A stretch of 8,890 nt of DNA from positions 1 to 8,890 of the forward strand of contig JAWOGA010000033.1 of the NCBI GenBank assembly GCA_046497225.1, given 5' to 3'. The position numbers and the translations under genes were made by a program. Source of the stretch: JAXHLG01 sp046497225. GTDB lineage: Bacteria; Patescibacteriota; Minisyncoccia; Moranbacterales; DUUL01. Positions 1 through 5,901 of this stretch are shown here, piece by piece (positions within the stretch are counted from its first letter, which is position 1; the number at the start of each line of letters is the position of its first letter). The notes under the pieces are model-generated. The model made no database searches. It was not told where the DNA came from and was given only the letters and a program-made list of their open reading frames with translations.

Positions 1-214
1 CGGTTGTCCCAATTGCCAAAAACTAGAAGCATATGCCAAGCAGGCAATGAGTGAATTGGGTTTGTCCGACGTGAAAATTGACCACATTACAGACATTGCC
101 GAAATCACCCAATACGGCGTGATGTCCACTCCCGCAATTGTTGTGCATGAAGAAATTAAAGCTGCCGGCAGAATTCCTGAGATACAAGAGATTAAACAAT
201 GGCTCAAACAATAA
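1..214 (+). CDS. Thioredoxin-like small disulfide protein (ArsE-like), 5'-truncated
   Basis: The frame is open from base 2 to TAA at 212-214 and gives 70 residues. The visible protein begins with GCPNCQKLEAYAKQAM, a CxxC redox site at the head of a helix. A cis-proline strand motif (MSTPAIVV) follows, and the end is a helix, EIQEIKQWLKQ. This is the layout of the roughly 77-80-residue 'redox-active disulfide protein 2' / Thioredoxin_3 family, so only the first beta strand (about 8 residues) should be missing beyond the window edge. Such proteins are cytoplasmic thiol-disulfide carriers often encoded beside DUF318 permeases, and the permease gene follows 87 nt downstream on the same strand. 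ArsE of the arsEFG set is a small protein of this kind. Assignment to the fold is firm; the ArsE role is inferred from the neighbours. Confidence 0.88.
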   Translation, partial: GCPNCQKLEAYAKQAMSELGLSDVKIDHITDIAEITQYGVMSTPAIVVHEEIKAAGRIPEIQEIKQWLKQ

Positions 215-230
215 TAAAACTTAATTTTTA

Positions 231-287
231 ATCCGGATTTCGAAACCGTGGCTTAATTTGAACAAGTTTAAGTTTCGTATTTCGGAT
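231..287 (+). promoter_or_regulatory. Imperfect 16-nt inverted repeat upstream of the permease gene
   Basis: The left arm at 231-246 (ATCCGGATTTCGAAAC) pairs with the right arm at 272-287 (GTTTCGTATTTCGGAT) at 13 of 16 positions around a 25-nt loop. The left arm itself contains two short palindromes, ATCCGGAT and TTTCGAAA. No T-run follows, so a rho-independent terminator is unlikely. It could be an mRNA leader structure or an operator controlling the permease gene that starts 15 nt later. No convincing -35/-10 pair was found here, so the four genes may be one transcript with this structure inside it. Confidence 0.45.
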
Positions 288-301
288 ATAGCTACTGATA
301 T

Positions 302-1417
302 ATGCACAAAGAAATTAAAATACTTATTCTGCTTGCGGGAGCATTCTTGTTTTTCTATTTTATGCCGCTGGAGTCCTCCCTTTTTACCGGGGCTATTCTT
401 TCCGGTTTAGAGCTGTTGAATGAATATGCCCGGGAGCACGTGCTAACCTGTCTGGTGCCGGCTTTCTTTATCGCCGGTGCAATAGCCGTGTTTATTCAAA
501 AAGAAGCGGTTTTGAAATACTTGGGCGGACAAGCCAAAAAAATAGTTTCCTACTCTCTGGCCTCTATCTCGGGCGGCATCTTGGCGGTCTGCTCTTGCAC
601 AGTTCTGCCTATGTTTGCCGGCATCCGCAGCCGAGGAGCAGGATTAGGACCGGCGATTACTTTCCTTTTTTCCGGGCCGGCCATTAACATTGCGGCTATG
701 TTCTTGACTATCTCGGTCTTGGGTCCTGAAATAGGACTGGCCAGAATTTTTTCAGCTATACCTTTGGCTATTCTGGTGGGGCTGTCCATGCAGGCAATCT
801 TCAAAGAAAAAGCCGAAGAAGGAAGTCTTTTTATGGAACAAAAAAAGGAGTCTTCTTACAGTAAAAAAACCGTTGCCATTTTTATGCTGGCCATGGTGGG
901 CATCCTGGTGGTCAATGGCATCAGCGGAATAGACACAAGCTTGAAATATGCTCTAATGATCGGATTGGCTATGACCGTAGCCTTAATCGCCATCATTAAG
1001 TTTCCCAAAGAAACTAACCGGGGATGGATTGCAGAAACCTGGTCTTTTACCAAAATGCTTTTGCCTCTTTTGTTTATCGGCGTTTTTATCGCCGGCTTTA
1101 TTATGCCTTTTCTACCGGAAGAACTAATCACAAATGCAGTAGGCGCCAATTCCCTTTCCGGTAATTTCCTGGCCTCGGTTTTTGGAGCTTTTATGTATTT
1201 CTCTACTCTAACCGAAATTCCCATTTTGCAGTCATTGATGGCCAAAGGGATGCATTCCGGCCCGGCTCTGGCTCTGCTTCTAGCCGGACCGTCGCTGAGT
1301 TTACCCAACATGCTAGTGGTCAGGAAAGTGCTAGGCAATAAAAAAACAGCGGTTTATGTGGGATTGGTGGTAATTTATTCCACTATCGGAGGCTTGATAT
1401 TCGGAAGCTTTATTTAA
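302..1417 (+). CDS. DUF318/ArsP-type permease
   Basis: This 371-residue polytopic membrane protein belongs to the DUF318 (ArsP_1, YraQ-like) permease family. It has two related halves, visible as the paired signatures FLFSGPAINIAAM (about residue 121) and HSGPALALLLAGPSLSLP near the C-terminus. A conserved cysteine pair, CSCTVLP at residues 97-103, sits at a membrane segment; cysteines of this kind bind trivalent arsenicals in ArsP. A charged cytoplasmic stretch (residues about 165-185) separates the halves. Family members include organoarsenical efflux permeases, but most are uncharacterised, so the substrate here is unknown. The start is the first ATG in frame; no Shine-Dalgarno sequence precedes it. 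It lies between a thioredoxin-like gene (87 nt upstream) and an ArsF-like lipoprotein gene (24 nt downstream). That placement suggests its cysteines are kept reduced by the neighbouring relay. Confidence 0.88.
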   Translation: MHKEIKILILLAGAFLFFYFMPLESSLFTGAILSGLELLNEYAREHVLTCLVPAFFIAGAIAVFIQKEAVLKYLGGQAKKIVSYSLASISGGILAVCSCTVLPMFAGIRSRGAGLGPAITFLFSGPAINIAAMFLTISVLGPEIGLARIFSAIPLAILVGLSMQAIFKEKAEEGSLFMEQKKESSYSKKTVAIFMLAMVGILVVNGISGIDTSLKYALMIGLAMTVALIAIIKFPKETNRGWIAETWSFTKMLLPLLFIGVFIAGFIMPFLPEELITNAVGANSLSGNFLASVFGAFMYFSTLTEIPILQSLMAKGMHSGPALALLLAGPSLSLPNMLVVRKVLGNKKTAVYVGLVVIYSTIGGLIFGSFI

Positions 1418-1441
1418 TTTAATAATAAATAACAAAAAAAT

Positions 1442-1909
1442 ATGCACAAAAAAATATTTAGCATCGTTGCAGTATTGATGGCGGCGACCGGGATTGTTTT
1501 CTTGCTTTCCGGCTGCTCCAAACAAGACCGGTCCTCCGGCGCTAAAGAATCACAAAAAGAAGAAAATCAAGAAGAAAAAGCGGAGAAAGTTAAAGTTTAT
1601 TATTTCCACAACACCAAGCGTTGCGCCTCCTGTACTACTTTGGAAAAATATACCCGGGAAACGATAGAAGAGTTTTTCCAGCCCGAGCTTAGGGACGGAA
1701 AAGTGGAATTTGAAACACTCAATGTGGACAAAAAAGAGAATGAAGAAATCGCCCGCAAATATCAAGCCGCCGGATCTTCTTTGTTTATAAACAAAATAAT
1801 AGATGGAAAAGACAACATAGAACAAGAAACTGCAGTTTGGCGCCTGCTAAGTGATGAAAAAAAATTTAAAAAATATCTTACCAATAAAATTAAAACATCC
1901 TTAAAATAA
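1442..1909 (+). CDS. Thioredoxin-like lipoprotein, ArsF family
   Basis: This 155-residue protein starts with a lipoprotein signal peptide: basic MHKK, a hydrophobic core, and the lipobox LLSGC with the lipidated cysteine at residue 25. A charged Lys/Glu-rich linker (26-49) leads to a thioredoxin-like domain starting VKVYYFHNTKRCASC, with a CxxC at 61-64. Further on are FETLNVDKKENEEIARKY and a strand reading AAGSSLFINKIIDG. This matches the family annotated as ArsF, a subunit linked to reduction of nitrophenyl arsenicals in the arsEFG set of Shewanella. A more general view is an exported thiol-disulfide carrier fed electrons by the membrane protein encoded 4 nt downstream. It was placed at ATG 1442 because the signal peptide begins there. 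The start region (TATGCACAAA) is identical to that of the permease gene and also lacks a Shine-Dalgarno site. Confidence 0.82.
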   Translation: MHKKIFSIVAVLMAATGIVFLLSGCSKQDRSSGAKESQKEENQEEKAEKVKVYYFHNTKRCASCTTLEKYTRETIEEFFQPELRDGKVEFETLNVDKKENEEIARKYQAAGSSLFINKIIDGKDNIEQETAVWRLLSDEKKFKKYLTNKIKTSLK

Positions 1910-1913
1910 TTCT

Positions 1914-2633
1914 ATGGAATTTATCAACGCTTTAATAGATACTTACAATATTCCCGTTCTTTCGGCTTTTCTCTTGGGTGTACTTACCTCCATCAGCCCC
2001 TGTCCGCTGGCCACTAACGTGACCGCTATCGCCTACATTTCCAAAGACATCAAAACCGCCAAAAACACCCTGTTAAATGGACTGTTCTACACCTTGGGAA
2101 GAGGAATTAGTTATACAGCCCTGGCGATATTGATCTATTTCGGATTGTCTTCTTTTCAAGTAGCCGAACTTTTCCAAGGTTGGGGAGATAAAGCTTTAGG
2201 ACCGATTCTAATAATTATCGGCTTAATAATGTTTGGAGTCATTAAGATCAACTTCAGCGCCGGCGGAGAAAAAATTGAAAGACTAAAAATTTATTTATCT
2301 CAAAAAGGCTATATCGGTTCGCTAGCCCTGGGAATTTTGTTTGCCTTGGCCTTCTGCCCCTACAGCGGAGTCCTGTTTTTCGGCGCTCTTATTCCGCTAG
2401 CAATGAAGTCTGCCGGGGGCCTGCTGCTTCCGCCCGTTTTTGCCCTGGGCACCGGATTACCAGTAGTTATTTTTTCTTTTTTAATCGCTTTTTCCATGCA
2501 AAAAGTAAGCCAAGCTTTCCAAGTGGTACAAAAAGTGGAAAAAATTATGCGCTATATTGTAGCGACAGTTTTTGTTTTAATAGGAATTTATTACTTGCAA
2601 TATCTTCTAATTTTTTTGATAAAAACAAGTTAA
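1914..2633 (+). CDS. CcdA/DsbD-like membrane thiol transporter, ArsG family
   Basis: A 239-residue protein with about six hydrophobic segments, of the CcdA/DsbD beta-domain superfamily. The two hallmark membrane cysteines are present: SISPCPLATN in the first helix (about residue 29) and FALAFCPYSGVLFFGALIPLA in the middle. Each is followed by the usual proline and small residues. In CcdA these two cysteines shuttle electrons from cytoplasmic thioredoxin to extracytoplasmic thioredoxin-like proteins. Here the cytoplasmic donor could be the protein encoded at 1-214 and the acceptor the lipoprotein encoded 4 nt upstream. The ArsG branch of this family is reported as an efflux permease for aromatic arsenicals, so transport is an alternative role. 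The gene is last in the + strand cluster and converges on tRNA-Pro 25 nt away, with no recognisable terminator between them. Confidence 0.85.
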   Translation: MEFINALIDTYNIPVLSAFLLGVLTSISPCPLATNVTAIAYISKDIKTAKNTLLNGLFYTLGRGISYTALAILIYFGLSSFQVAELFQGWGDKALGPILIIIGLIMFGVIKINFSAGGEKIERLKIYLSQKGYIGSLALGILFALAFCPYSGVLFFGALIPLAMKSAGGLLLPPVFALGTGLPVVIFSFLIAFSMQKVSQAFQVVQKVEKIMRYIVATVFVLIGIYYLQYLLIFLIKTS

Positions 2634-2658
2634 CAAAAGAGCAAAGCATTTAAATAAG

Positions 2659-2729
2659 TCGGGCCGCCCGGAATTGAACCGGGGTTACACGCACCCGAAG
2701 CGTGAGTAATACCATTATACCACGGCCCG
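2659..2729 (-). tRNA. tRNA-Pro(CGG)
   Basis: The complement folds into a full 71-nt cloverleaf. The acceptor stem is CGGGCCG/CGGCCCG with discriminator A, followed by T8 and G9. The D arm is GTA/TAC with G18G19. The anticodon arm is CACGC-TTCGGGT-GCGTG, reading CGG. A 4-nt variable loop and the T arm CCCGG-TTCAATT-CCGGG complete it. Anticodon CGG and A73 agree with proline. No CCA is encoded after the discriminator base (CTT follows), so CCA must be added by a nucleotidyltransferase. A strong promoter lies just upstream. Confidence 0.97.
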
Positions 2730-2742
2730 AAAACTTCTTTCC

Positions 2743-2770
2743 ATTATAGCGATAATTACTAAAAAATCAA
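2743..2770 (-). promoter_or_regulatory. Promoter of tRNA-Pro
   Basis: On the complement, TTGATT (2765-2770) and a perfect TATAAT (2743-2748) are separated by 16 nt. The -10 box ends 13 nt before tRNA position 1, giving a very short 5' leader. The placement and consensus match make this a convincing sigma70-type promoter. Confidence 0.8.
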
Positions 2771-2801
2771 CCGTCCGATCTTTCAAGCACCTTTAAACAA
2801 A

Positions 2802-4034
2802 TCAACGCAAGGAACACTTAAGTTGATTGTGAACATAAGTTAAAAACAAGGCCGCTAAGGCGCCTAAAACGAAAATCCATTGAACAGAAACAAAAAAAGC
2901 CATCGCAATAACCAAAATAGACATAAAAACCCGACCGCTTATTAAAGCAATTTCTCGAAAAACAAAGTATTCGTCCATTAAATGCTTTTGCTCGCAAGAT
3001 TTTTCAGTTACATAGGTTTCAAACGGGGTTCTGTAAAAAATGCGGCTAAAGCGATGAAGCGCGTCAAAAATAAAAATATGAAGCGCTGTAGCGGCAAAAA
3101 TCTTTAACAACCAGCCGGCGGCATACAGGAAGCCCCCTCTTTTCATCATCAAATCTCTATTACAACTCTCGTCATCAATGTATTTTCCCGCTATTAACTG
3201 CAAGAAAATCATTGCCCCCACGACCAAAGCGGAAATAAGTCCAACATCAAATAAATTTCCATCAAGAAGAACATAAATAAATATTGGCCAAACAAAAACA
3301 GACAAAGCGGTTTCCGCTCCATCAGCAAAAAAAATCAATGCCGCTTTTCTATTTTCTGAAGATAGAATTTTTTTAAACATCTTTTTCTTACTCCAGCTGA
3401 ATTTTTCATTAGTTCTGGGTAAAAACAAGTAAGGCAAATAAGTTAGCAAATAGACCAAAGTCCCAAAAAGAAACAAAACGTTAAAACCAAAATTAAAAAC
3501 CACATAACCGGCAAAGATCGGGGTAAAAATTCCAACTAAACTAAGTGCTGCATTAGTGCCGCTTATTTCCTTTCCTCTGTCTTTCTTATTGCTAAATTTA
3601 GCAAAATCTATATTGTAAGGAATCCAATGAAGAACCCTGAATAAAGAAATACAAAAAACGCTAATCGGAAGCATTAACCACAAATTGTCCCCCTTTAGTA
3701 AAAAAACAGACAAGAAAAATAAAGCTCCAACAAGAGAACTCAAACGAAGCGCTCTGCGAAACCCAAATTTATTTAACTCTCCAGTTAAAGCAAAGATTAA
3801 AATTATGTGCAATATATAAGTAGCCAAAAAATAGCCTGCCACCGCTTGAATATTATTCCCCAACAAAACATAGATAAAAATAGGGAAAAACACATCAAAA
3901 AGCACAATTCCTATACTAACAAAAATATCGCCCACAAAAAGAGCTTTGAATCCCGTGGAAATCCTGCCTTTAAAGTAGCCGAATCTTGGTTTGTGTAAAC
4001 TTCTTATGTGGGACGAATAGTGAAAATGATTCAT
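2802..4034 (-). CDS. MFS-type transporter, downstream tandem copy
   Basis: This hydrophobic protein of 410 residues has about 12 membrane segments in two halves, fitting a major facilitator superfamily transporter. The loop between segments 2 and 3 reads LNKFGFRRALR, a degenerate form of the MFS motif A. Other landmarks shared with the next gene are WIPYNIDFAKF, KKDRGKE, FLPRTNEKFSWSK and FVWPIF. ATG at 4034 was chosen as the start (MNHFHYSSHIR); a TTG four codons upstream (4046) would add MKIN, but the paralog begins at a position matching the ATG. The first 14 residues carry four histidines. It follows its paralog by 32 nt and is surely co-transcribed. The substrate is not evident; drug or metabolite export is possible. 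The C-terminus KCSLR resembles YCALR of the paralog. Confidence 0.85.
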   Translation of the reverse strand: MNHFHYSSHIRSLHKPRFGYFKGRISTGFKALFVGDIFVSIGIVLFDVFFPIFIYVLLGNNIQAVAGYFLATYILHIILIFALTGELNKFGFRRALRLSSLVGALFFLSVFLLKGDNLWLMLPISVFCISLFRVLHWIPYNIDFAKFSNKKDRGKEISGTNAALSLVGIFTPIFAGYVVFNFGFNVLFLFGTLVYLLTYLPYLFLPRTNEKFSWSKKKMFKKILSSENRKAALIFFADGAETALSVFVWPIFIYVLLDGNLFDVGLISALVVGAMIFLQLIAGKYIDDESCNRDLMMKRGGFLYAAGWLLKIFAATALHIFIFDALHRFSRIFYRTPFETYVTEKSCEQKHLMDEYFVFREIALISGRVFMSILVIAMAFFVSVQWIFVLGALAALFLTYVHNQLKCSLR

Positions 4035-4059
4035 ATTTATCTTCAATTAATAAACCTCG

Positions 4060-4075
4060 CTTCGCTCTAGCGAAG
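4060..4075 (-). other. Hairpin at the junction of the two MFS genes
   Basis: CTTCGCT (4060-4066) and AGCGAAG (4069-4075) form a perfect 7-bp stem around a 2-nt loop, overlapping the stop codon of the upstream MFS gene. No T-run follows on the transcribed strand, so termination is unlikely. It may affect mRNA stability or translation of the second gene. Confidence 0.4.
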
Positions 4076-5278
4076 AGCGCAGTAGAATTTAGTATAAATA
4101 AAGCCGATAAAAATAGAGGAAATTCCTTCTAAAACAAAAATCCAGTTCAGAGAGACAAAAAAGGAGAGCGTGATAACCGCAAGCGTTGTTGTTATCCTGC
4201 CGGCCACCAAACAAACTTGGCGAAAAACATTAAACTCGTCTATCAAGTGGTTTTGCTGAGAGGCTTTTTCAAAAATAAAGGTATCCAACGGAATGCGGTA
4301 AAAAATCTTCATAAACTTGTGATAAGAATCAATAATAAAAACATGGAACGCCGTAGTGACAAAGATTTTTAAAAACCAGCCAAAAGCATAAAATGCGCTC
4401 CCGGTTTTAAAGATTTTGTCTCTTTTCTTATCCACCATTTTCCCCGTAAAAAGCTGTAAAATAACGGTAAAAGCAATCACAAAAGTTGATAAGAGCCCGA
4501 CTTTTAAATAGTCTCCATTTAATAATTCAAAAAGAAAAATAGGCCAAACAAAAATCGGCAAAACAGATTCCATTCCATCCAAAAAAAACAGTATTGCAGC
4601 CTTGCGATTCTCCCCGGAGAAAATCTTTTTAATAATTTTATACTTACTCCAACTAAATTTTTCCTTAGTTCTGGGTAAAAAAATATAAGGAATAAGCGAA
4701 GAACTAAAAATTAAAATCCCAAAGAAGAATAAAGCATTGAAACCAAAACGTACAACAACAAAACCGGCAACTACGGGGGTTATAATACTAATAAAGCTTA
4801 AAACGGCTTCGGTTAATCCCAGCTCCTTGCCCCGGTCTTTTTTGCTAGTAAATTTAGCAAAATCAATATTGTAAGGAATCCAATACAAAAACCGCCAAAA
4901 GGCAATCAAAAAAACCATTATAGGAGTTATGATCCATACATTTTCCTTATTCAAAAGAAAAACTGCCGTATAAAAAAGCGCTCCAATCAGGGTGCTTGTT
5001 CTTAGCGCTCTACGAAATCCAAATTTATTCAAAGAATGAGAAAGGAAAAAAACAAACAAAAACTGTAAGACAAATCCGGCTAAATAATAAAAAGCTACAT
5101 TTTTTATATCTCCGCCAAAGGTCTCATATAAAAATATTGGCAAAAAAACATTAAATAAACCAACCGCTATATTGGTAATAGCCTTCCCATAGAATAAAGA
5201 AATAAACCCCTGAGAGACCTTTCCGTCAAAATAATGAGGTTTTCTTATGTGGAGATGTTGTGGATTACAGTAGTGCAT
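4067..5278 (-). CDS. MFS-type transporter, upstream tandem copy
   Basis: This 403-residue protein has about 12 hydrophobic segments and is clearly paralogous to the gene just downstream. Shared blocks include GFRRALR (87-93), WIPYNIDFAKF (133-143), KKDRGKE (146-152), the inter-domain FLPRTKEKFSWSK, SGENRKAA and FVWPIF. Several blocks remain similar at the DNA level too, so the pair arose by tandem duplication, with much divergence since. The soluble N-terminus (MHYCNPQHLHIRKPHYF) holds four His and one Cys within 15 residues. The start is ATG 5278 with an AT-rich leader and no Shine-Dalgarno site. I see no strong promoter in the 115 nt upstream; transcription could continue from the tRNA-Met/GIY-YIG zone. 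An MFS-fold transporter is well supported; substrate and direction are unknown. Confidence 0.85.
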   Translation of the reverse strand: MHYCNPQHLHIRKPHYFDGKVSQGFISLFYGKAITNIAVGLFNVFLPIFLYETFGGDIKNVAFYYLAGFVLQFLFVFFLSHSLNKFGFRRALRTSTLIGALFYTAVFLLNKENVWIITPIMVFLIAFWRFLYWIPYNIDFAKFTSKKDRGKELGLTEAVLSFISIITPVVAGFVVVRFGFNALFFFGILIFSSSLIPYIFLPRTKEKFSWSKYKIIKKIFSGENRKAAILFFLDGMESVLPIFVWPIFLFELLNGDYLKVGLLSTFVIAFTVILQLFTGKMVDKKRDKIFKTGSAFYAFGWFLKIFVTTAFHVFIIDSYHKFMKIFYRIPLDTFIFEKASQQNHLIDEFNVFRQVCLVAGRITTTLAVITLSFFVSLNWIFVLEGISSIFIGFIYTKFYCALR

Positions 5279-5411
5279 AAAAATTTAGCGCAAAAGTCAA
5301 GGCTCAAATCGCAAAACTGCAACAATAGATATTTAGATATTTAATTTGTTTTGTGTTTGAGTTTAGTGAATTGTTAATTGTGAAATGTTGATGTGGGCCT
5401 GGCTGGATTTG

Positions 5412-5429
5412 CCCGAAAAGCATTCCGGG
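5412..5429. repeat. T-loop hairpin insert
   Basis: CCCGAAA and TTCCGGG pair (7 bp including one G-T wobble) around a 4-nt loop. With a flanking TAC it makes up the 21 nt that interrupt the T loop of the degenerate tRNA copy. It is absent from the intact tRNA-Met 100 nt away. Confidence 0.6.
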
Positions 5430-5480
5430 TACAACCAGCGACTAATCGGTTATGCCCTGAAAACTTTCAGGGCTGACCGC
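5417..5480. repeat. 64-nt direct repeat, left copy
   Basis: It aligns without gaps to 5838-5901 with 57 of 64 identical bases. It includes tRNA-Met-derived sequence plus the 20-nt palindrome (5454-5473: GCCCTGAAA, AC, TTTCAGGGC). Together the two copies bracket the GIY-YIG gene and the intact tRNA-Met. Confidence 0.85.
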
Positions 5481-5496
5481 AAGTCAAGTCCTTCTG

Positions 5497-5569
5497 TGGG
5501 CCTGGCTGGATTTGAACCAGCGACTAATCGGTTATGAGCCGACTACTCTGACCGCTGAGTTACAGGCCC
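5497..5569 (-). tRNA. tRNA-Met(CAT), elongator type (tRNA-Ile2 not excluded)
   Basis: The complement gives a complete 73-nt cloverleaf. The acceptor stem is GGGCCTG/CAGGCCC with A73, then T8 A9. The D arm is ACTC/GAGT with G18G19. The anticodon arm is GTCGG-CTCATAA-CCGAT (G27-T43 wobble). The variable loop is TAGTC and the T arm GCTGG-TTCAAAT-CCAGC. The anticodon is CAT. The paired G1-C72 and C11-G24 argue against an initiator tRNA; lysidine-modified tRNA-Ile2 also has CAT genes and cannot be excluded by eye. No CCA is encoded. Its first 10 nt are also the last 10 nt of the GIY-YIG gene, so it has no conventional 5' leader or promoter of its own and probably depends on processing of a longer transcript. 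Confidence 0.95.
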
Positions 5570-5823
5570 AGTTGTGATTTTAGTTTCTTTCTTAAATCCT
5601 GTTTTCCCTTCGATGTCTTATAGTATTTTTCATTCCTTTCGGCATCCTCTTTTTTTAGATAACATTCATAGTAAATTAAAGCAACCGGCAATCTTTTACT
5701 TGTAGAAGAAACCTTACCTTTTTTATGCTGATCTATCCTTATTCTTAAATTACTTGTAAAGCCAATATAAAATTTTTTATCCTTTTTACTGAATAATACA
5801 TAAACATAATACATAATATCCAT
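5560..5823 (-). CDS. Stand-alone GIY-YIG nuclease domain protein
   Basis: This 87-residue protein is essentially one GIY-YIG domain of the UvrC N-terminal type. It contains YYVYVL (the GIY strand) and FYIGFTSNLRIRIDQHKKG (YIG strand, catalytic Arg, helix with His). The catalytic-glutamate region reads DAERNEKYYK, followed by a basic tail, DLRKKLKSQ. The family includes homing endonucleases and repair nucleases; small stand-alone versions are mostly uncharacterised. The first ATG is at 5823, but ATG 5814 (MYYVYVL) fits the usual family start better; neither has a clear Shine-Dalgarno site. The last three codons and the stop (CTG GGC CTG TAA) are made of the last base before the tRNA plus the first 10 nt of tRNA-Met. 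A second copy of this gene-tRNA junction occurs at 5895-5941. The family call is firm; a role in mobilising the unit is inference. Confidence 0.9.
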   Translation of the reverse strand: MDIMYYVYVLFSKKDKKFYIGFTSNLRIRIDQHKKGKVSSTSKRLPVALIYYECYLKKEDAERNEKYYKTSKGKQDLRKKLKSQLGL

Positions 5824-5837
5824 TAACCAATAATACT

Positions 5838-5901
5838 AAAGCGTCCCGATTACAAACTGCGACTAATCAGTTATGCCCTGAAAACTTTCAGGGCTGACCG
5901 C
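5838..5901. repeat. 64-nt direct repeat, right copy
   Basis: Partner of 5417-5480 (7 mismatches, no gaps). Most differences lie in the first 21 nt; the last 32 nt, including the palindrome at 5875-5894, are identical. Confidence 0.85.

Larger units (their letters stand above)
5394..5480 (-). pseudogene. Degenerate tRNA-Met 3' part with two inserted hairpins
   Basis: The complement of this stretch ends exactly like the intact tRNA-Met (AAATCCAGCCAGGCCCAC) and contains its ATAACCGATTAGTCGCTGG block. Compared with the intact gene, the T loop carries a 21-nt insertion that includes a hairpin. The 3' strand of the D stem and the 5' strand of the anticodon stem are replaced by a 20-nt palindrome. 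The 5' acceptor strand is missing, with unrelated sequence in its place. It cannot fold as a working tRNA. Confidence 0.8.
5417..5901 (-). mobile_element. Putative GIY-YIG/tRNA-Met insertion unit between direct repeats
   Basis: The GIY-YIG gene and an intact tRNA-Met (interior 5481-5837, 357 nt) lie between two 64-nt direct repeats. The left repeat continues into a tRNA 3' end and the right repeat into a tRNA 5' end. This is what would be seen if the interior had been inserted into an older, hairpin-bearing tRNA copy with duplication of the target. Tandem duplication followed by decay would give a similar picture. No transposase, integrase or intron core was found. The repeat geometry is read directly; mobility is inference. 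Confidence 0.5.

Noticed and set aside
258..292. Promoter TTGAAC...TATAGC before the permease gene
   Set aside because: The spacing is 23 nt, too long for a sigma70 promoter, and the boxes fall in the inverted repeat.
550..1338. Antisense reading frames opposite the permease gene
   Set aside because: They are open only because of the codon composition of the permease gene; their translations show no coherent domain.
5394..5480. tRNA-Met interrupted by group I introns
   Set aside because: The inserts are about 20 nt, far too short for a group I intron, one of them replaces tRNA sequence rather than interrupting it, and the 5' acceptor strand is missing.
5497..5569. Initiator tRNA-fMet
   Set aside because: G1-C72 is paired and the D stem has C11-G24, unlike bacterial initiators.
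5875..5894. Perfect palindrome as a rho-independent terminator
   Set aside because: No T-run follows on either strand, and an identical copy sits at the same place within another tRNA-derived sequence, so it is not an ordinary transcription terminator.
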